Below are positions 49,456 to 58,829 of a stretch of 64,000 nucleotides of DNA, piece by piece. The notes beneath the pieces were generated by a model. That model worked only from the letters and a program-made list of their open reading frames with translations. It did not search any database and had not been told where the DNA came from. Origin of the DNA: Bacteroides sp. ET71. Its GTDB lineage: Bacteria > Bacteroidota > Bacteroidia > Bacteroidales > Bacteroidaceae. Location: NCBI RefSeq assembly GCF_023336905.1, contig NZ_JAMBLS010000016.1, forward strand, positions 1 through 64,000, in the 5' to 3' direction. The position numbers and the translations under genes were made by a program. Every line of letters begins with the position of its first letter. Position 1 is the stretch's first letter.

Positions 49456-51645
49456 TTATCGGATAAACAGCAATTCGCGGTATTTGGGCAGGGTCCATAG
49501 CTCATCGGCCACAATCAGCTCCAGTTTGTCTATCTGGTAACGTATGGTCCCCATCTTGGGAGCCACGTTATCGTGGTAAGCGATGGCCTTTTCGCGCTCG
49601 CTCGTTATCTTGTTGGCTACTTTGCGTGCATTGACCAGTTCCTCTACGCCGGTTTCTATCAGTCGTGTGCGTTCTCCAATCTCCTCAATCAGTTTCATGT
49701 TCCGTTCGCAAAGCTTGTCGGCTTTGTCCGGGGCGAAAATCTGACGCATGTGTTGCACGTTCTCCGCCAAGAGGCTCTGGTAGTGGGTGGCCACGGGCAC
49801 GATGTGGTTCATGGTAATGTCGCCCATCACGCGTGCCTCAATCTGGATGCGCTTCGTGTACGTGTCCCATTTCACCTCGTTGCGTGCCTCCAGCTCCTTG
49901 CGGGTCATGACGTTCATGCGTTCGAACATTCGTACGGACGATTCTGTCAGGTAGTTGTCGAAGATGACCGGGCAACTTGTCTCGCAATCCAGTCCGCGCT
50001 TGCGTGCCTCTTCGACCCATTCTTCCGAATACCCGTTGCCGTCGAAACGCACCGGCTTGCAGGCCTTGATGTCTTCGCGCAAGACGTCGATGATGGCATC
50101 GGCCGTCTCCTGTCCCCTTGCGATGAGCGCGTCTACCCGCTGCTTGAACTCTGTCAAAGCCTCGGCCACGGCTGTGTTCAGGGCAATCATGGCCGAAGCA
50201 CAGTTGGCTTCACTGCCCACTGCCCGGAACTCGAAGCGGTTGCCTGTGAAAGCAAACGGCGATGTGCGGTTGCGGTCTGTATTGTCGATGAGCAATTCCG
50301 GTATCTCGGGGATGTCAAGCTTCATGCCCTGTTTGCCGGCCACGTTGAACAGGTTCTCCTTATCGCTCTTTTCAATATGGTCCAGCAGTTCGGACAATTG
50401 CTTGCCCAGGAACGATGAAATGATGGCAGGCGGTGCCTCGTTGGCTCCCAGGCGGTGGGCATTGGTGGCGCTCATGATGCTGGCCTTCAGCAATCCGTTG
50501 TGCTTGTATACGCCCATCAGCGTCTCGACAATGAAGGTGACAAACCGCAGGTTCTCTTCGGCCGTCTTGCCCGGTGCATGCAGCAGCACGCCTGTGTCTG
50601 TGCTCAAGCTCCAGTTGTTGTGCTTGCCCGAACCGTTGATGCCGGCGAAAGGCTTTTCGTGCAGCAGCACTCGGAAACCGTGCTTCCGGGCCACCTTCTT
50701 CATCAAAGACATCAGCAGCATGTTGTGGTCTACGGCCAGGTTGGTTTCTTCGAAGATAGGAGCTATCTCGAACTGGTTGGGCGCCACTTCGTTGTGTCGT
50801 GTCTTGCACGGGATGGCCAGCTCCAGTGCCTGTATCTCCAGCTCTTTCATGAAGGCCTGTACGCGGTCTGGGATGGTTCCGAAGTAGTGGTCCTCCAATT
50901 GCTGGTTCTTGGCAGAGTCGTGTCCCATCAGCGTGCGTCCTGTCAGCATCAGGTCCGGGCGTGCGCCATACAGCCCTTCGTCTACCAGGAAGTATTCCTG
51001 TTCCCATCCCAGGTTGCTGGTCACTTTCTTCACTTTCTCGTCAAAATAGTGGCACACGTCTGTCGCTGCCACGTTGACGGCATGCAATGCACGCAGCAAC
51101 GGTGCTTTGTAGTCCAGTGCTTCGCCTGTGTATGAAATGAAGATGGTCGGGATGCAGAGCGTGTCGTCCATGATGAATACGGGCGATGTGGGGTCCCATG
51201 CCGAGTATCCGCGTGCTTCAAACGTGTTGCGTATGCCTCCGTTGGGGAATGAGCTGGCGTCTGGTTCTTGCTGTACGAGCAGCTTGCCGGAGAACTCTTC
51301 AATCATTCCTCCTTTGCCGTCGTGTTCGATAAAGGCGTCATGCTTTTCGGCCGTGCCTTCGGTCAGGGGCTGGAACCAGTGTGTGTAGTGGGTCACTCCG
51401 TTTTCTTCCGCCCATTGTTTCATGCCTGCTGCCACGGCGTCTGCTATGGAGCGGTCCAGGCACGAGCCGTTGTCAATCACGTCTATCAGTGTGTTGTAGA
51501 CTGATGGCTGCAAATACTTGTACATCTTTGCCCGGGTGAATACGTTCTTGCCGAAATACTCGGAAGGGCGCTCGGTGGGGGCTGTCACTTCCAAAGGCTT
51601 CTTCTGGAAAGCGCTTTCTACGACTTTGAATCTTAAGTTGGTCAT
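49456..51645 (-). CDS. glnN: Type III glutamine synthetase (GlnN)
   Basis: A 729-residue GSIII. Long N-terminal region unique to the type (KVVESAFQKKPLEVTAPTER), then RTGMGHDSAKNQQL-like stretch, catalytic FAGINGSGKHNNWSLSTDTG (residues that bind glutamate/ATP), and NTDRNRTSPFAFTGNRFEFR. It makes glutamine from glutamate, ammonia and ATP and feeds GltBD. Typical of Bacteroides. No promoter could be identified directly upstream; possibly co-transcribed with the outer-membrane gene 54 bp upstream. Confidence 0.95.
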   Translation of the reverse strand: MTNLRFKVVESAFQKKPLEVTAPTERPSEYFGKNVFTRAKMYKYLQPSVYNTLIDVIDNGSCLDRSIADAVAAGMKQWAEENGVTHYTHWFQPLTEGTAEKHDAFIEHDGKGGMIEEFSGKLLVQQEPDASSFPNGGIRNTFEARGYSAWDPTSPVFIMDDTLCIPTIFISYTGEALDYKAPLLRALHAVNVAATDVCHYFDEKVKKVTSNLGWEQEYFLVDEGLYGARPDLMLTGRTLMGHDSAKNQQLEDHYFGTIPDRVQAFMKELEIQALELAIPCKTRHNEVAPNQFEIAPIFEETNLAVDHNMLLMSLMKKVARKHGFRVLLHEKPFAGINGSGKHNNWSLSTDTGVLLHAPGKTAEENLRFVTFIVETLMGVYKHNGLLKASIMSATNAHRLGANEAPPAIISSFLGKQLSELLDHIEKSDKENLFNVAGKQGMKLDIPEIPELLIDNTDRNRTSPFAFTGNRFEFRAVGSEANCASAMIALNTAVAEALTEFKQRVDALIARGQETADAIIDVLREDIKACKPVRFDGNGYSEEWVEEARKRGLDCETSCPVIFDNYLTESSVRMFERMNVMTRKELEARNEVKWDTYTKRIQIEARVMGDITMNHIVPVATHYQSLLAENVQHMRQIFAPDKADKLCERNMKLIEEIGERTRLIETGVEELVNARKVANKITSEREKAIAYHDNVAPKMGTIRYQIDKLELIVADELWTLPKYRELLFIR

Positions 51646-51699
51646 TTTTGTGTTATTGATTGGTTGTTAATGTTCTTGTTTGGGTTCAGTCTCGTGCTG

Positions 51700-52410
51700 T
51701 CAGGGGCGCAGGGTGAATCCGCAGAGCAGGTAGGCTTTTTCTGTGCTGGGGTTGACCGACAGGCCTGCAAAGAGGGGGATGCTGAAGCTTTTTGTCACCT
51801 GGATGTCTTTGGTTGCTTTGAGGGAGACGTTCGTAACGGCAAATCCGTTTGCCTCTGCGTAAAAGCTGGTGGCGTAGGGTACTGCTCCGACTGTGGCTGT
51901 CCAGTCGCAACCTCCCAGGCGGAATGGGGCGCTTGCCTCAAAGTAGGATGAGTAGCTGCGTTTGCCGTCGGCGTTGACTCCGTCGTTTCCGGCGAAGTTC
52001 GTGTACCATTGCAGGCTGACGGGGCCGAAATTGTAGCCCACGTTGGCTTCGAAGACGTGCGAGGTGCTGTGGGCTCCGTAGCAGAAGTAGCGTTCGTTGG
52101 GCGAGTTGAACCAATAATCTGTGATGCCTATGTTGAAGCGGCCGATGCTATAGCCGAGGGTCAGGTCGAACTCCTTGGTGTCTTCGGAATCAGACAGTCC
52201 CACGTTTCCCCAGGCTGTCAGTGACAATCCTTTGTATGACAATCCGAGCGTGGGTTGCAGGCTGATGTCGCCCAGTTCCTGTCCGCGCCAGATGTATTGG
52301 TTCACTAAGTCGGCTTGTACGTTCGCCTCTACTTTGTCTTGTGCATGGGCCGTGAGTGTGCCCACGCATGTCATCATCAGGATGATGGCTTTTCTTTGGA
52401 TACCTTTCAT
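51700..52410 (-). CDS. Outer-membrane beta-barrel protein (TorF-like porin family)
   Basis: A 236-residue protein with a signal peptide (KAIILMMTCVGTLTAHAQ). VNQYIWRGQELGDISLQPTL near residue 37 and FDLTLGYSIGRFNIGITDYW follow the conserved start of the TorF/Gcw_chp putative porins. The C-terminus ends in LLCGFTLRP. Its position between asnB and glnN in the nitrogen island suggests a role in outer-membrane entry of a nitrogen compound, which is inference. The ATG is preceded by ACAGAAACAATT, nearly the same as glnK's. Confidence 0.8.
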   Translation of the reverse strand: MKGIQRKAIILMMTCVGTLTAHAQDKVEANVQADLVNQYIWRGQELGDISLQPTLGLSYKGLSLTAWGNVGLSDSEDTKEFDLTLGYSIGRFNIGITDYWFNSPNERYFCYGAHSTSHVFEANVGYNFGPVSLQWYTNFAGNDGVNADGKRSYSSYFEASAPFRLGGCDWTATVGAVPYATSFYAEANGFAVTNVSLKATKDIQVTKSFSIPLFAGLSVNPSTEKAYLLCGFTLRP

Positions 52411-52508
52411 AATTGTTTCTGTTTAATAGGATGAATATCTGCATGTATTCGTTAGGGATGTCTTTCCCTGTACGTGGGTTGCCGTCGTGCATGTACGTGG
52501 CTGTGATG

Positions 52509-52596
52509 AAATCATCGTATATGATTTATAGAATCATCGTATATGATTTATGGAATCATCGTATATGATTTGTCGAATCGTTCTTTATGATTCATC
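52509..52596. repeat. 22-bp tandem repeat, four units, upstream of the porin-like gene
   Basis: Units start at 52509, 52531, 52553 and 52575, consensus GAATCATCGTATATGATTTA; the fourth is diverged (CGTTCTTTATGATTC). Each unit has a small dyad ATCATcgtATATGAT. They lie in the 319-bp spacer between asnB and the 51700-52410 gene, which has no other gene. Same period and copy number as the array at 49192 but unrelated sequence. Confidence 0.88.
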
Positions 52597-52729
52597 ACAC
52601 CTGTAAATGACTGTTCACTGCCATGCACGGTGATGGCCATCGCTACCTTACGGATACTCATCACAATGGGTTGTTTCTTCTTGTTATACTTACTCTTCGT
52701 TGCTGTGCGGAAACGGTTCTCCGCTTGTG

Positions 52730-54394
52730 TCAGTATGCCTGTTCGTGTATGCCGCTGACGGCACGTCCGCTTGGCTCGTTCATCTGGCTGAATGTTTTGT
52801 CCCATGCCAGGGCTTCTGCCGTGCTGCACGCCACGCTGGGCACGCTGGGCACGCAGGCGGCTGCGCTGTCGCTTGGGAAGTGGCTGGCGAATAGCGACCG
52901 ATAGTAGTATTCTTCCTTGTTGCGCGGGGGATTGATGGGGAAGCGCTCGGCGGCGTGTGCCATCTCGTCATCGCTCACGCTGTCGGTCGTGATGCGTTTC
53001 AGTGTATCAATCCATGAATAGCCCACGCCGTCGGAGAACTGCTCCTTCTGCCGCCATGCCACCTCTGCCGGCAGCAAATCGGCAAAGGCCTTGCGCAGTA
53101 TCTTCTTCTCCATCGTTGCCCCGGGGCACATCTTGGCCTGAGGATTCATTCGCATGGCCACGTCCAGGAACTCCGTGTCCAGAAACGGCACCCGCCCCTC
53201 GACGCCCCAGGCAGCGAGGCTTTTGTTGGCACGCAGGCAGTCGTACAGGTGCAGTTTGGACAGCTTGCGCACCGTCTCCTCGTGGAAAGCCCGGGCCGAC
53301 GGTGCCTTGTGGAAGTAAAGATAGCCGCCGAATATCTCGTCAGCCCCTTCGCCCGAAAGCACCATCTTGATGCCCATGCTCTTTATCACTCGTGCCAGCA
53401 GATACATGGGGGTGGAAGCCCTTACGGTGGTGATGTCATACGTCTCCGTGAAATAGACGACGTCGCTCAAAGCATCGAGCCCCTCTTGTATGGTATAGTT
53501 TATCTCGTGATGCACCGTGCCGATATGCTCGGCCACGACGGCAGCCTTCGCCAAGTCAGGCGCCCCGTGCAGGCCGACGGCAAACGAATGTAGCCGGGGC
53601 CACCAGGCCGCTTCGCGCCCTCCGCTCTCTATGCGGTTCTGGGCATACTTCTGTGCCACGGCACTGATGATGGACGAATCCAGCCCGCCACTCAGCAAGA
53701 CACCGTAGGGCACGTCGCTCATCATCTGCCGCCTGACGGCTGCCTCGAGTGATTGACGCAGCCGGACCTCGTCTGCATCGTTGTCCTTCACGTTGTCGTA
53801 GCAGAACCAGTCCCTCTCGTAGTATCTTCGCGGGCATCTGTCGTGAGCAGTCATGAGATGTCCCGGCGGGAAAGGTTCATACCTGTCACATTGGCCTTCG
53901 AGGGCTTTCAGTTCGCTGGCCACGTAGAGCAACCCCTCGCGGTCGTATCCATAATACAACGGAATGACTCCTATCGGGTCGCGGGCTATGAGGTAATCAT
54001 CATGCTCGGCATCATACAGGGCAAAGGCGAATATGCCGTCCAGGTCGTCCAGGAACTTGTCACCTTTCTCACGGTAAAGTGCCAGGATGACTTCGCAATC
54101 GCTTCCTGTCTGGAAGTTGTATCTTCCGGCATAACACCGGCGGATGTCCTGATGGTTGTAAATCTCGCCGTTCACAGCCAATATCAACTTCTTGTCCGGA
54201 CTGAAAAGCGGCTGTTTGCCCGATTGCGGGTCGACAATAGCCAGGCGTTCATGGGCCAGGATGGCGCTGCCGCCACAATAGATGCCGCTCCAGTCAGGGC
54301 CCCGGTGGCGAATCTTGCCACTCATCTGCAAGGCTTTCTGCCTCAGCGCAAACGTCTGTTGCTTGATGTTGAAAATAGAAACTATACCACACAT
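52730..54394 (-). CDS. asnB: Asparagine synthetase B (glutamine-hydrolysing)
   Basis: A 554-residue enzyme with the Ntn glutaminase domain starting at MCGIVSIF (Cys2 nucleophile) and KIRHRGPDWSGIYC, LAVNGEIYNHQ. The synthetase domain has the PP-loop GVLLSGGLDSSII and VLSGEGADEIFGGYLYFHKA. It makes asparagine from aspartate with glutamine-derived ammonia. Length and layout match E. coli AsnB. Part of the nitrogen island, after amtB. Confidence 0.95.
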   Translation of the reverse strand: MCGIVSIFNIKQQTFALRQKALQMSGKIRHRGPDWSGIYCGGSAILAHERLAIVDPQSGKQPLFSPDKKLILAVNGEIYNHQDIRRCYAGRYNFQTGSDCEVILALYREKGDKFLDDLDGIFAFALYDAEHDDYLIARDPIGVIPLYYGYDREGLLYVASELKALEGQCDRYEPFPPGHLMTAHDRCPRRYYERDWFCYDNVKDNDADEVRLRQSLEAAVRRQMMSDVPYGVLLSGGLDSSIISAVAQKYAQNRIESGGREAAWWPRLHSFAVGLHGAPDLAKAAVVAEHIGTVHHEINYTIQEGLDALSDVVYFTETYDITTVRASTPMYLLARVIKSMGIKMVLSGEGADEIFGGYLYFHKAPSARAFHEETVRKLSKLHLYDCLRANKSLAAWGVEGRVPFLDTEFLDVAMRMNPQAKMCPGATMEKKILRKAFADLLPAEVAWRQKEQFSDGVGYSWIDTLKRITTDSVSDDEMAHAAERFPINPPRNKEEYYYRSLFASHFPSDSAAACVPSVPSVACSTAEALAWDKTFSQMNEPSGRAVSGIHEQAY

Positions 54395-54439
54395 AAAACT
54401 TTAGCTGACTATAAAGAGTATAATTAATAATATTGTATG

Positions 54440-55801
54440 TTAGTTGTATGCCGACTCTCCGTGTTCGTAGATGTCCAGACCTTCTTCCTCTACTCGTCTG
54501 TCTACTCTTATGCCTACCAGCGCATCGACCACTTTGTACAGGATGAAAGTAACGACAGCACTGAACGCAATCGAAACGACCGTTGTCAGCACCTGTACCC
54601 ATAGTTGGTGCCAGTCACCGTAAAGTGCGCCTTCAGCTCCACCTTCACCTGTAATGATGCGGGTGGCAAATACACCGGTCAGTACCGAACCTACTACACC
54701 ACCGATGCCATGCACACCGAAAGCATCCAATGCGTCATCGTATTTATACTTGGGCTTGATTACTGCCACCATTAGGAAACATACCATGGTCGTAATCAGT
54801 CCGATGCAGAAAGCACCCAGCAGATCTGTGGAGCCTGCCGCCGGGGTGATGGCTACCAATCCGGCCACAGCTCCCGTGCATGCTCCCACGGTAGTCGGTT
54901 TCTTGTTAAATATCCATTCAATGGCCATCCACGTCATGGCTGCCGTAGCCGTTGCGATGTGAGTTACCAGAAAAGCATTGGCGGCAATACCGTCGGCGTT
55001 AAGGCCACTGCCGGCGTTGAATCCAAACCACCCTAACCAGAGGAATGACATGCCGAGGAAGACAAAAGTAATGTTATGCGGCGTGATAGGATGACCCACT
55101 TTATAGTCTTCCCGTTTGCCAATCAGCAGAGCCATGACCAGTGCGGAGATACCGGCATTGATATGCACCACGGTGCCTCCCGCAAAGTCAATGGCCCCCA
55201 TCTCTTGCAGGAAACCACCGCCCCAAACCCAGTGTGCCATCGGGAAGTAGGCCAGTATTACCCATAATACGATGAACACCATGTAGCCTTTGAATTTGAT
55301 GCGTTCGGCGAAAGCTCCCAATATCAAAGCCGGAGTAATCAGTGCAAACATACACTGGAACATGACGAAGACCAGTTCAGGGATATTGCCCGCCGTAAGC
55401 GTCGACGTCGTAATGTTGTTCAGAAATACCTTTTCAAATCCGCCTATGATGCAGAACAACGGATTGCCGGACTCTTTAAAGCCAGTGCCAAACACCCAGG
55501 TGTATCCGATGGCTACCCATAGAATACTGACAATGCCTACGATGACCATCGTCTGCATGATGATGCTCAGCACGTTTTTCTGCCTGACCAATCCTCCGTA
55601 AAACAATGCTATGCCCGGAATGGACATGAGCAGTACCAATACTGTGGCTGTAATCATCCAAGCCGTGTTTCCACTGTCAAGTGTGGGTATGGTGGCATCG
55701 ACTGCGTCGTTGGCCCATGCGCTGGTTGAAAACAATCCTGCCAAAGCTGTTGCCACGATCCATCTTTTATCCATGAAATGTGCTAATCTATGTTTACTCA
55801 T
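54440..55801 (-). CDS. amtB: Ammonium transporter AmtB
   Basis: A 453-residue, about 11-helix channel-type transporter with a leader (IVATALAGLFSTSAWANDAV). Hallmarks: GGLVRQKNVLSIIMQTMVIV, WVWGGGFLQEMGAIDFAGGT (twin His region nearby), HINAGISALVMALLIGKRED, and LGAFCIGLITTMVCFLMVAV. It takes up ammonium at low concentrations and is blocked by GlnK when nitrogen is plentiful. The cognate glnK is 68 bp upstream. Confidence 0.96.
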   Translation of the reverse strand: MSKHRLAHFMDKRWIVATALAGLFSTSAWANDAVDATIPTLDSGNTAWMITATVLVLLMSIPGIALFYGGLVRQKNVLSIIMQTMVIVGIVSILWVAIGYTWVFGTGFKESGNPLFCIIGGFEKVFLNNITTSTLTAGNIPELVFVMFQCMFALITPALILGAFAERIKFKGYMVFIVLWVILAYFPMAHWVWGGGFLQEMGAIDFAGGTVVHINAGISALVMALLIGKREDYKVGHPITPHNITFVFLGMSFLWLGWFGFNAGSGLNADGIAANAFLVTHIATATAAMTWMAIEWIFNKKPTTVGACTGAVAGLVAITPAAGSTDLLGAFCIGLITTMVCFLMVAVIKPKYKYDDALDAFGVHGIGGVVGSVLTGVFATRIITGEGGAEGALYGDWHQLWVQVLTTVVSIAFSAVVTFILYKVVDALVGIRVDRRVEEEGLDIYEHGESAYN

Positions 55802-55868
55802 AACTGTATCCTCCTGTTATTTCATTTGTTTTTTCAACCTTGTTATCCTGTCGCTTATGTACTTAAGC

Positions 55869-56225
55869 TCATTGCTCCTGTTCGGCATTATACAATGCTA
55901 TGTCTCCTCGTTCTCCGGTGCGTATCCTTATGGCATCTTCCACGGGTATGATAAAGATACGTCCGTCGCCTATTTCACCTGTCTGAGCGGCTTTTTGGAT
56001 AGCTTTCACTGTTTTCTCCACATTCTTGTCGCGGACAATAATTGAGATAAGTGTGCGTTCTATCGAACTGGTGTCATATACTATTCCGCGGTAGATGCGC
56101 CCTTGGCGTGCTTTACCGTTTCCTCTCACGTCATAGTAAGAGAACCATTCGATGTCAGCCTCAAGCAACGCTTTTTTTACGTCCTCGAATCTTGACTTGC
56201 GGATAATCGCTTCGATCTTTTTCAT
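55869..56225 (-). CDS. glnK: PII nitrogen-regulatory protein (GlnK)
   Basis: A 118-residue trimeric PII protein. Met at 56225 (MKKIEAIIRKSRFEDVKKAL) is chosen; further upstream reading is AT-rich and non-conserved. The T-loop has GRIYRGIVY with the conserved Tyr (Tyr51-equivalent), and GEIGDGRIFIIPVEDAIRIR is the PII signature. It binds ATP/2-oxoglutarate and gates AmtB. Its spacer before 56695 (470 bp) holds no gene I can support. Confidence 0.94.
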   Translation of the reverse strand: MKKIEAIIRKSRFEDVKKALLEADIEWFSYYDVRGNGKARQGRIYRGIVYDTSSIERTLISIIVRDKNVEKTVKAIQKAAQTGEIGDGRIFIIPVEDAIRIRTGERGDIALYNAEQEQ

Positions 56226-56659
56226 AATTGTTTCTCTTTTGGCAATGTTAATGAATGAAATCGTGTTATTGCGCAATAATTTTCTGCAAAATTGCAACTT
56301 TATGATAGCAGATACAAGTAAATACAATCGTATTGTAATTATAGTTTTGGAGAAGTTACACATCTGCTATAATATTTCTTGTTTTTATTTCAAATTGATA
56401 TATATATCGTTTGTATATGTGAAAAATGTAAGTTGTTTAAAGGTTGGGATAGATTTGTTGTTATGCTTTTCTGCAGAATTGCTGACAATTCTACTTTTTT
56501 ATAGATGCTTTGCTGACATGTTGCAGTTGTTTGAAAGAGGGAACAACATGTTTGTAGCCTGTTTGTCTGTGTGCAATAAAAATGGTTGCGTCGTTTGTTT
56601 CTTGAAGAGAAAGATGCAATTTCTTCTATTTATCGTGGCTGATATGAGGAACAAAGCAT

Positions 56660-56667
56660 TACCTTTG
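56660..56667 (+). promoter_or_regulatory. -7 element of the YccF gene
   Basis: TACCTTTG, 28 bp before the ATG at 56696. Confidence 0.45.
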
Positions 56668-56695
56668 TCTTTGTAATTTTAAATCGAGAGAACTT

Positions 56696-57070
56696 ATGGG
56701 TTGTTTTATGAATGTTTTGTGGTTGGTGTTAGGCGGGGTTTTCACGGCTATTGAATATGTGGTGTCGAGTCTGTTGCTGATGGTGACTATTGTTGGCATT
56801 CCTTTTGGCATGCAGACGTTAAAGTTGGCAGGTCTGGCTCTTTGGCCGTTTGGTAAGAAGGTGGTGAGCGGCGAGCGTTCAAGCGGCTGTCTACATGTGT
56901 TGATGAATGTGCTTTGGATTCTGTTGGGAGGTATTTGGATAGCTGTATCTCACTTGTTTTTTGGAGCCATTCTATGTATCACAGTCGTTGGCATCCCTTT
57001 CGGATTACAGCATTTCAAGTTGGCAGGTCTGGCATTGACGCCTTTTGGAAAGGATATCGTCAATGATTAG
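56696..57070 (+). CDS. YccF-family inner-membrane protein
   Basis: A 124-residue protein built of two similar halves, each with a VGIPFGxQxxKLAGLAL…PFGK loop (TIVGIPFGMQTLKLAGLALW and TVVGIPFGLQHFKLAGLALT) after a pair of helices. This duplication is the YccF fold. Function unknown. ATG at 56696; an ATG four codons downstream would also work. It converges on the carboxylase operon. Confidence 0.88.
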   Translation: MGCFMNVLWLVLGGVFTAIEYVVSSLLLMVTIVGIPFGMQTLKLAGLALWPFGKKVVSGERSSGCLHVLMNVLWILLGGIWIAVSHLFFGAILCITVVGIPFGLQHFKLAGLALTPFGKDIVND

Positions 57071-57098
57071 TGTTTTTCTTTTCTAAGATTGAAAAAAT

Positions 57099-57141
57099 AA
57101 ATGGTTAATGGGGATACTTGTGTATCGGCCATTAACCATTT
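57099..57141. terminator. Bidirectional terminator between yccF and the carboxylase operon
   Basis: AAATGGTTAATGG (57099-57111) and CCATTAACCATTT (57129-57141) form a perfect 13-bp stem. On the minus strand it is followed by ATTTTTTC; on the plus strand by TGTCGTTTATT. It can serve both convergent transcripts. Confidence 0.8.
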
Positions 57142-57164
57142 GTCGTTTATTACCAGCTATTGCC

Positions 57165-58697
57165 TTACAGCGGCATGTTGCCATGCTTCTTCGGCGGATT
57201 GCTCTGGTTCTTGTTGTGCGCCATCTCCAGGGCCTGCACCAGCTTGTAGCGGGTGTCGCGCGGCAGGATAATCTCGTCGATGTAGCCGCGTTCGGCAGCA
57301 CGATAGGGGTTGTTGAACTTCTCTTCGTACTCCTGGATGATGCCCGCCTTCTCTTCGGCAGATGCCTTGCGGTAGAGGATGTTCACTGCTCCTTCGGCCC
57401 CCATCACGGCAATCTGCGCCTGCGGATAGGCCAGGTTGATGTCAGCGCCGGTGGGTTTGCTGGACATCACGATGTAGGCGCCGCCGTAGGCCTTGCGGGT
57501 GATGAGCGTAATCTTGGGCACAGTGGCCTCGGCATAGGCATAGACAATCTTGGCGCCGTGGCGGATGATGCCGTTGTGCTCCTGCACGGTGCCGGGCAAG
57601 AAGCCGGGCACGTCTTCGAACGTAATAATAGGTATGTTGAAGCAGTCGCAGAAGCGGATGAAACGAGCGGCCTTGTCGCTGGCGTCGATGTCCAGGACAC
57701 CTGCCAGGTAGGCGGGCTGGTTGGCCACGATGCCCACGGAGCGACCGTTCAGACGGCCGAAGCCGATGACGACATTCTTGGCAAAGTGGGGCATGACCTC
57801 GAAGAAGTACTGGTTGTCCAGCACCGGCTCGATGATGTCCTTGATGTCATAGGGCAGGTTCGGGTCTTCGGGGATGACGGTCTGGAGGGCTTCCGTCTGG
57901 CGATGGATGTCGTCCGTGCAGGGGACGAAAGGCGCATCCTCCATATTGTTGGAGGGCAGGAAGCTGAGGAGCTCGCGGATGGTCATCATCGTCTCCTCTT
58001 CGTTGTTGCACATGAAGTGGGTGACGCCGCTCTTCGAGCTATGCGTGTAGGCGCCGCCCAGTTCTTCTTTGTCCACCACCTCGTTGGTGACGGTCTTCAC
58101 CACATCCGGGCCGGTGATGAACATGTGGCTCTGCTCCTTCACCATGAAGATGAAGTCGGTCAGCGCGGGCGAATAGCAGGCGCCGCCGGCGCAAGGGCCG
58201 AGGATGGCGGAGATTTGCGGGATGACACCCGAAGCGATGGTATTCTGATAGAAGATGGAAGCATAACCTTCGAGGCTGTTCACGCCTTCCTGGATGCGGG
58301 CGCCGCCCGAGTCGTTCAGGGCGATGATGGGTGCGCCGTTCTTCAGGGCCAGTTCCTGCACCTTGACAATCTTGGCGGCGTTGGTCTCGCTCAGCGAGCC
58401 TCCATGTGCCGTGAAGTCATAGGCATATACAAAGACCAGACGGCCGTCTATCTTGCCATAACCCGTCACCATGCCGTCGCCGGGGATTTGCTTCTTCTCC
58501 ATGCCGAAGTTGGTGCAACGGTGATTGACGAACTTGTCCAGCTCATTGAACGTGCCCTTGTCCAGCAGCAGTTCGATGCGCTCGCGGGCGGTCATCTTGC
58601 CCATGGTGTGCTGCTTCTCTATCTTGTCCACGCCGCCGCCCAGGGAGGCGCGTTTGTCCAGTTCTTCAAACTGGCTGTATATTTCTTCTCTATTCAT
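57165..58697 (-). CDS. Acyl-CoA carboxylase carboxyltransferase subunit (PccB/MmdA-type)
   Basis: A 510-residue crotonase-fold carboxyltransferase. ALNDSGGARIQEGVNSLEGY and ILGPCAGGACYSPAL form the first CoA site; PGFLPGTVQEHNGIIRHGAK and AYGGAYIVMSSKPTGADINL the second. It moves carboxyl between biotin and an acyl-CoA, probably propionyl-/methylmalonyl-CoA. ATG at 58697 (MNREEIYSQFEEL) is used; 19 extra upstream codons come from the repeat at 58712. Last gene of the carboxylase operon. Confidence 0.92.
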   Translation of the reverse strand: MNREEIYSQFEELDKRASLGGGVDKIEKQHTMGKMTARERIELLLDKGTFNELDKFVNHRCTNFGMEKKQIPGDGMVTGYGKIDGRLVFVYAYDFTAHGGSLSETNAAKIVKVQELALKNGAPIIALNDSGGARIQEGVNSLEGYASIFYQNTIASGVIPQISAILGPCAGGACYSPALTDFIFMVKEQSHMFITGPDVVKTVTNEVVDKEELGGAYTHSSKSGVTHFMCNNEEETMMTIRELLSFLPSNNMEDAPFVPCTDDIHRQTEALQTVIPEDPNLPYDIKDIIEPVLDNQYFFEVMPHFAKNVVIGFGRLNGRSVGIVANQPAYLAGVLDIDASDKAARFIRFCDCFNIPIITFEDVPGFLPGTVQEHNGIIRHGAKIVYAYAEATVPKITLITRKAYGGAYIVMSSKPTGADINLAYPQAQIAVMGAEGAVNILYRKASAEEKAGIIQEYEEKFNNPYRAAERGYIDEIILPRDTRYKLVQALEMAHNKNQSNPPKKHGNMPL

Positions 58698-58711
58698 AGT
58701 CTTTTTTGTTT

Positions 58712-58829
58712 TAGTTGATGAGTTGAGGGAGTTGACAAGTTGACGAGTTAACAAGGCTACAAGGGCACAAGTGTCTGCCTTGTTTCCTTGTTAACTTGTC
58801 CCCTTGTCAACTTGTCCTCTTGTCAACTG
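58712..58829. repeat. GTTGAC-type palindrome between carboxylase genes
   Basis: AGTTGACAAGTTGACGAG (58730-58747) continues to TTAACAAGG; the right side CCTTGTTAACTTG...CTTGTCAACT is its inverted partner. The biotin-carrier stop TGA (58825-58823) is inside the right arm. The same family is at 34624. Confidence 0.8.

Noticed and set aside
56152-56676. A 174-codon plus-strand open frame before yccF
   Set aside because: It is antisense to the start of glnK, AT-rich and Cys/Phe-rich with no motif; most likely chance.
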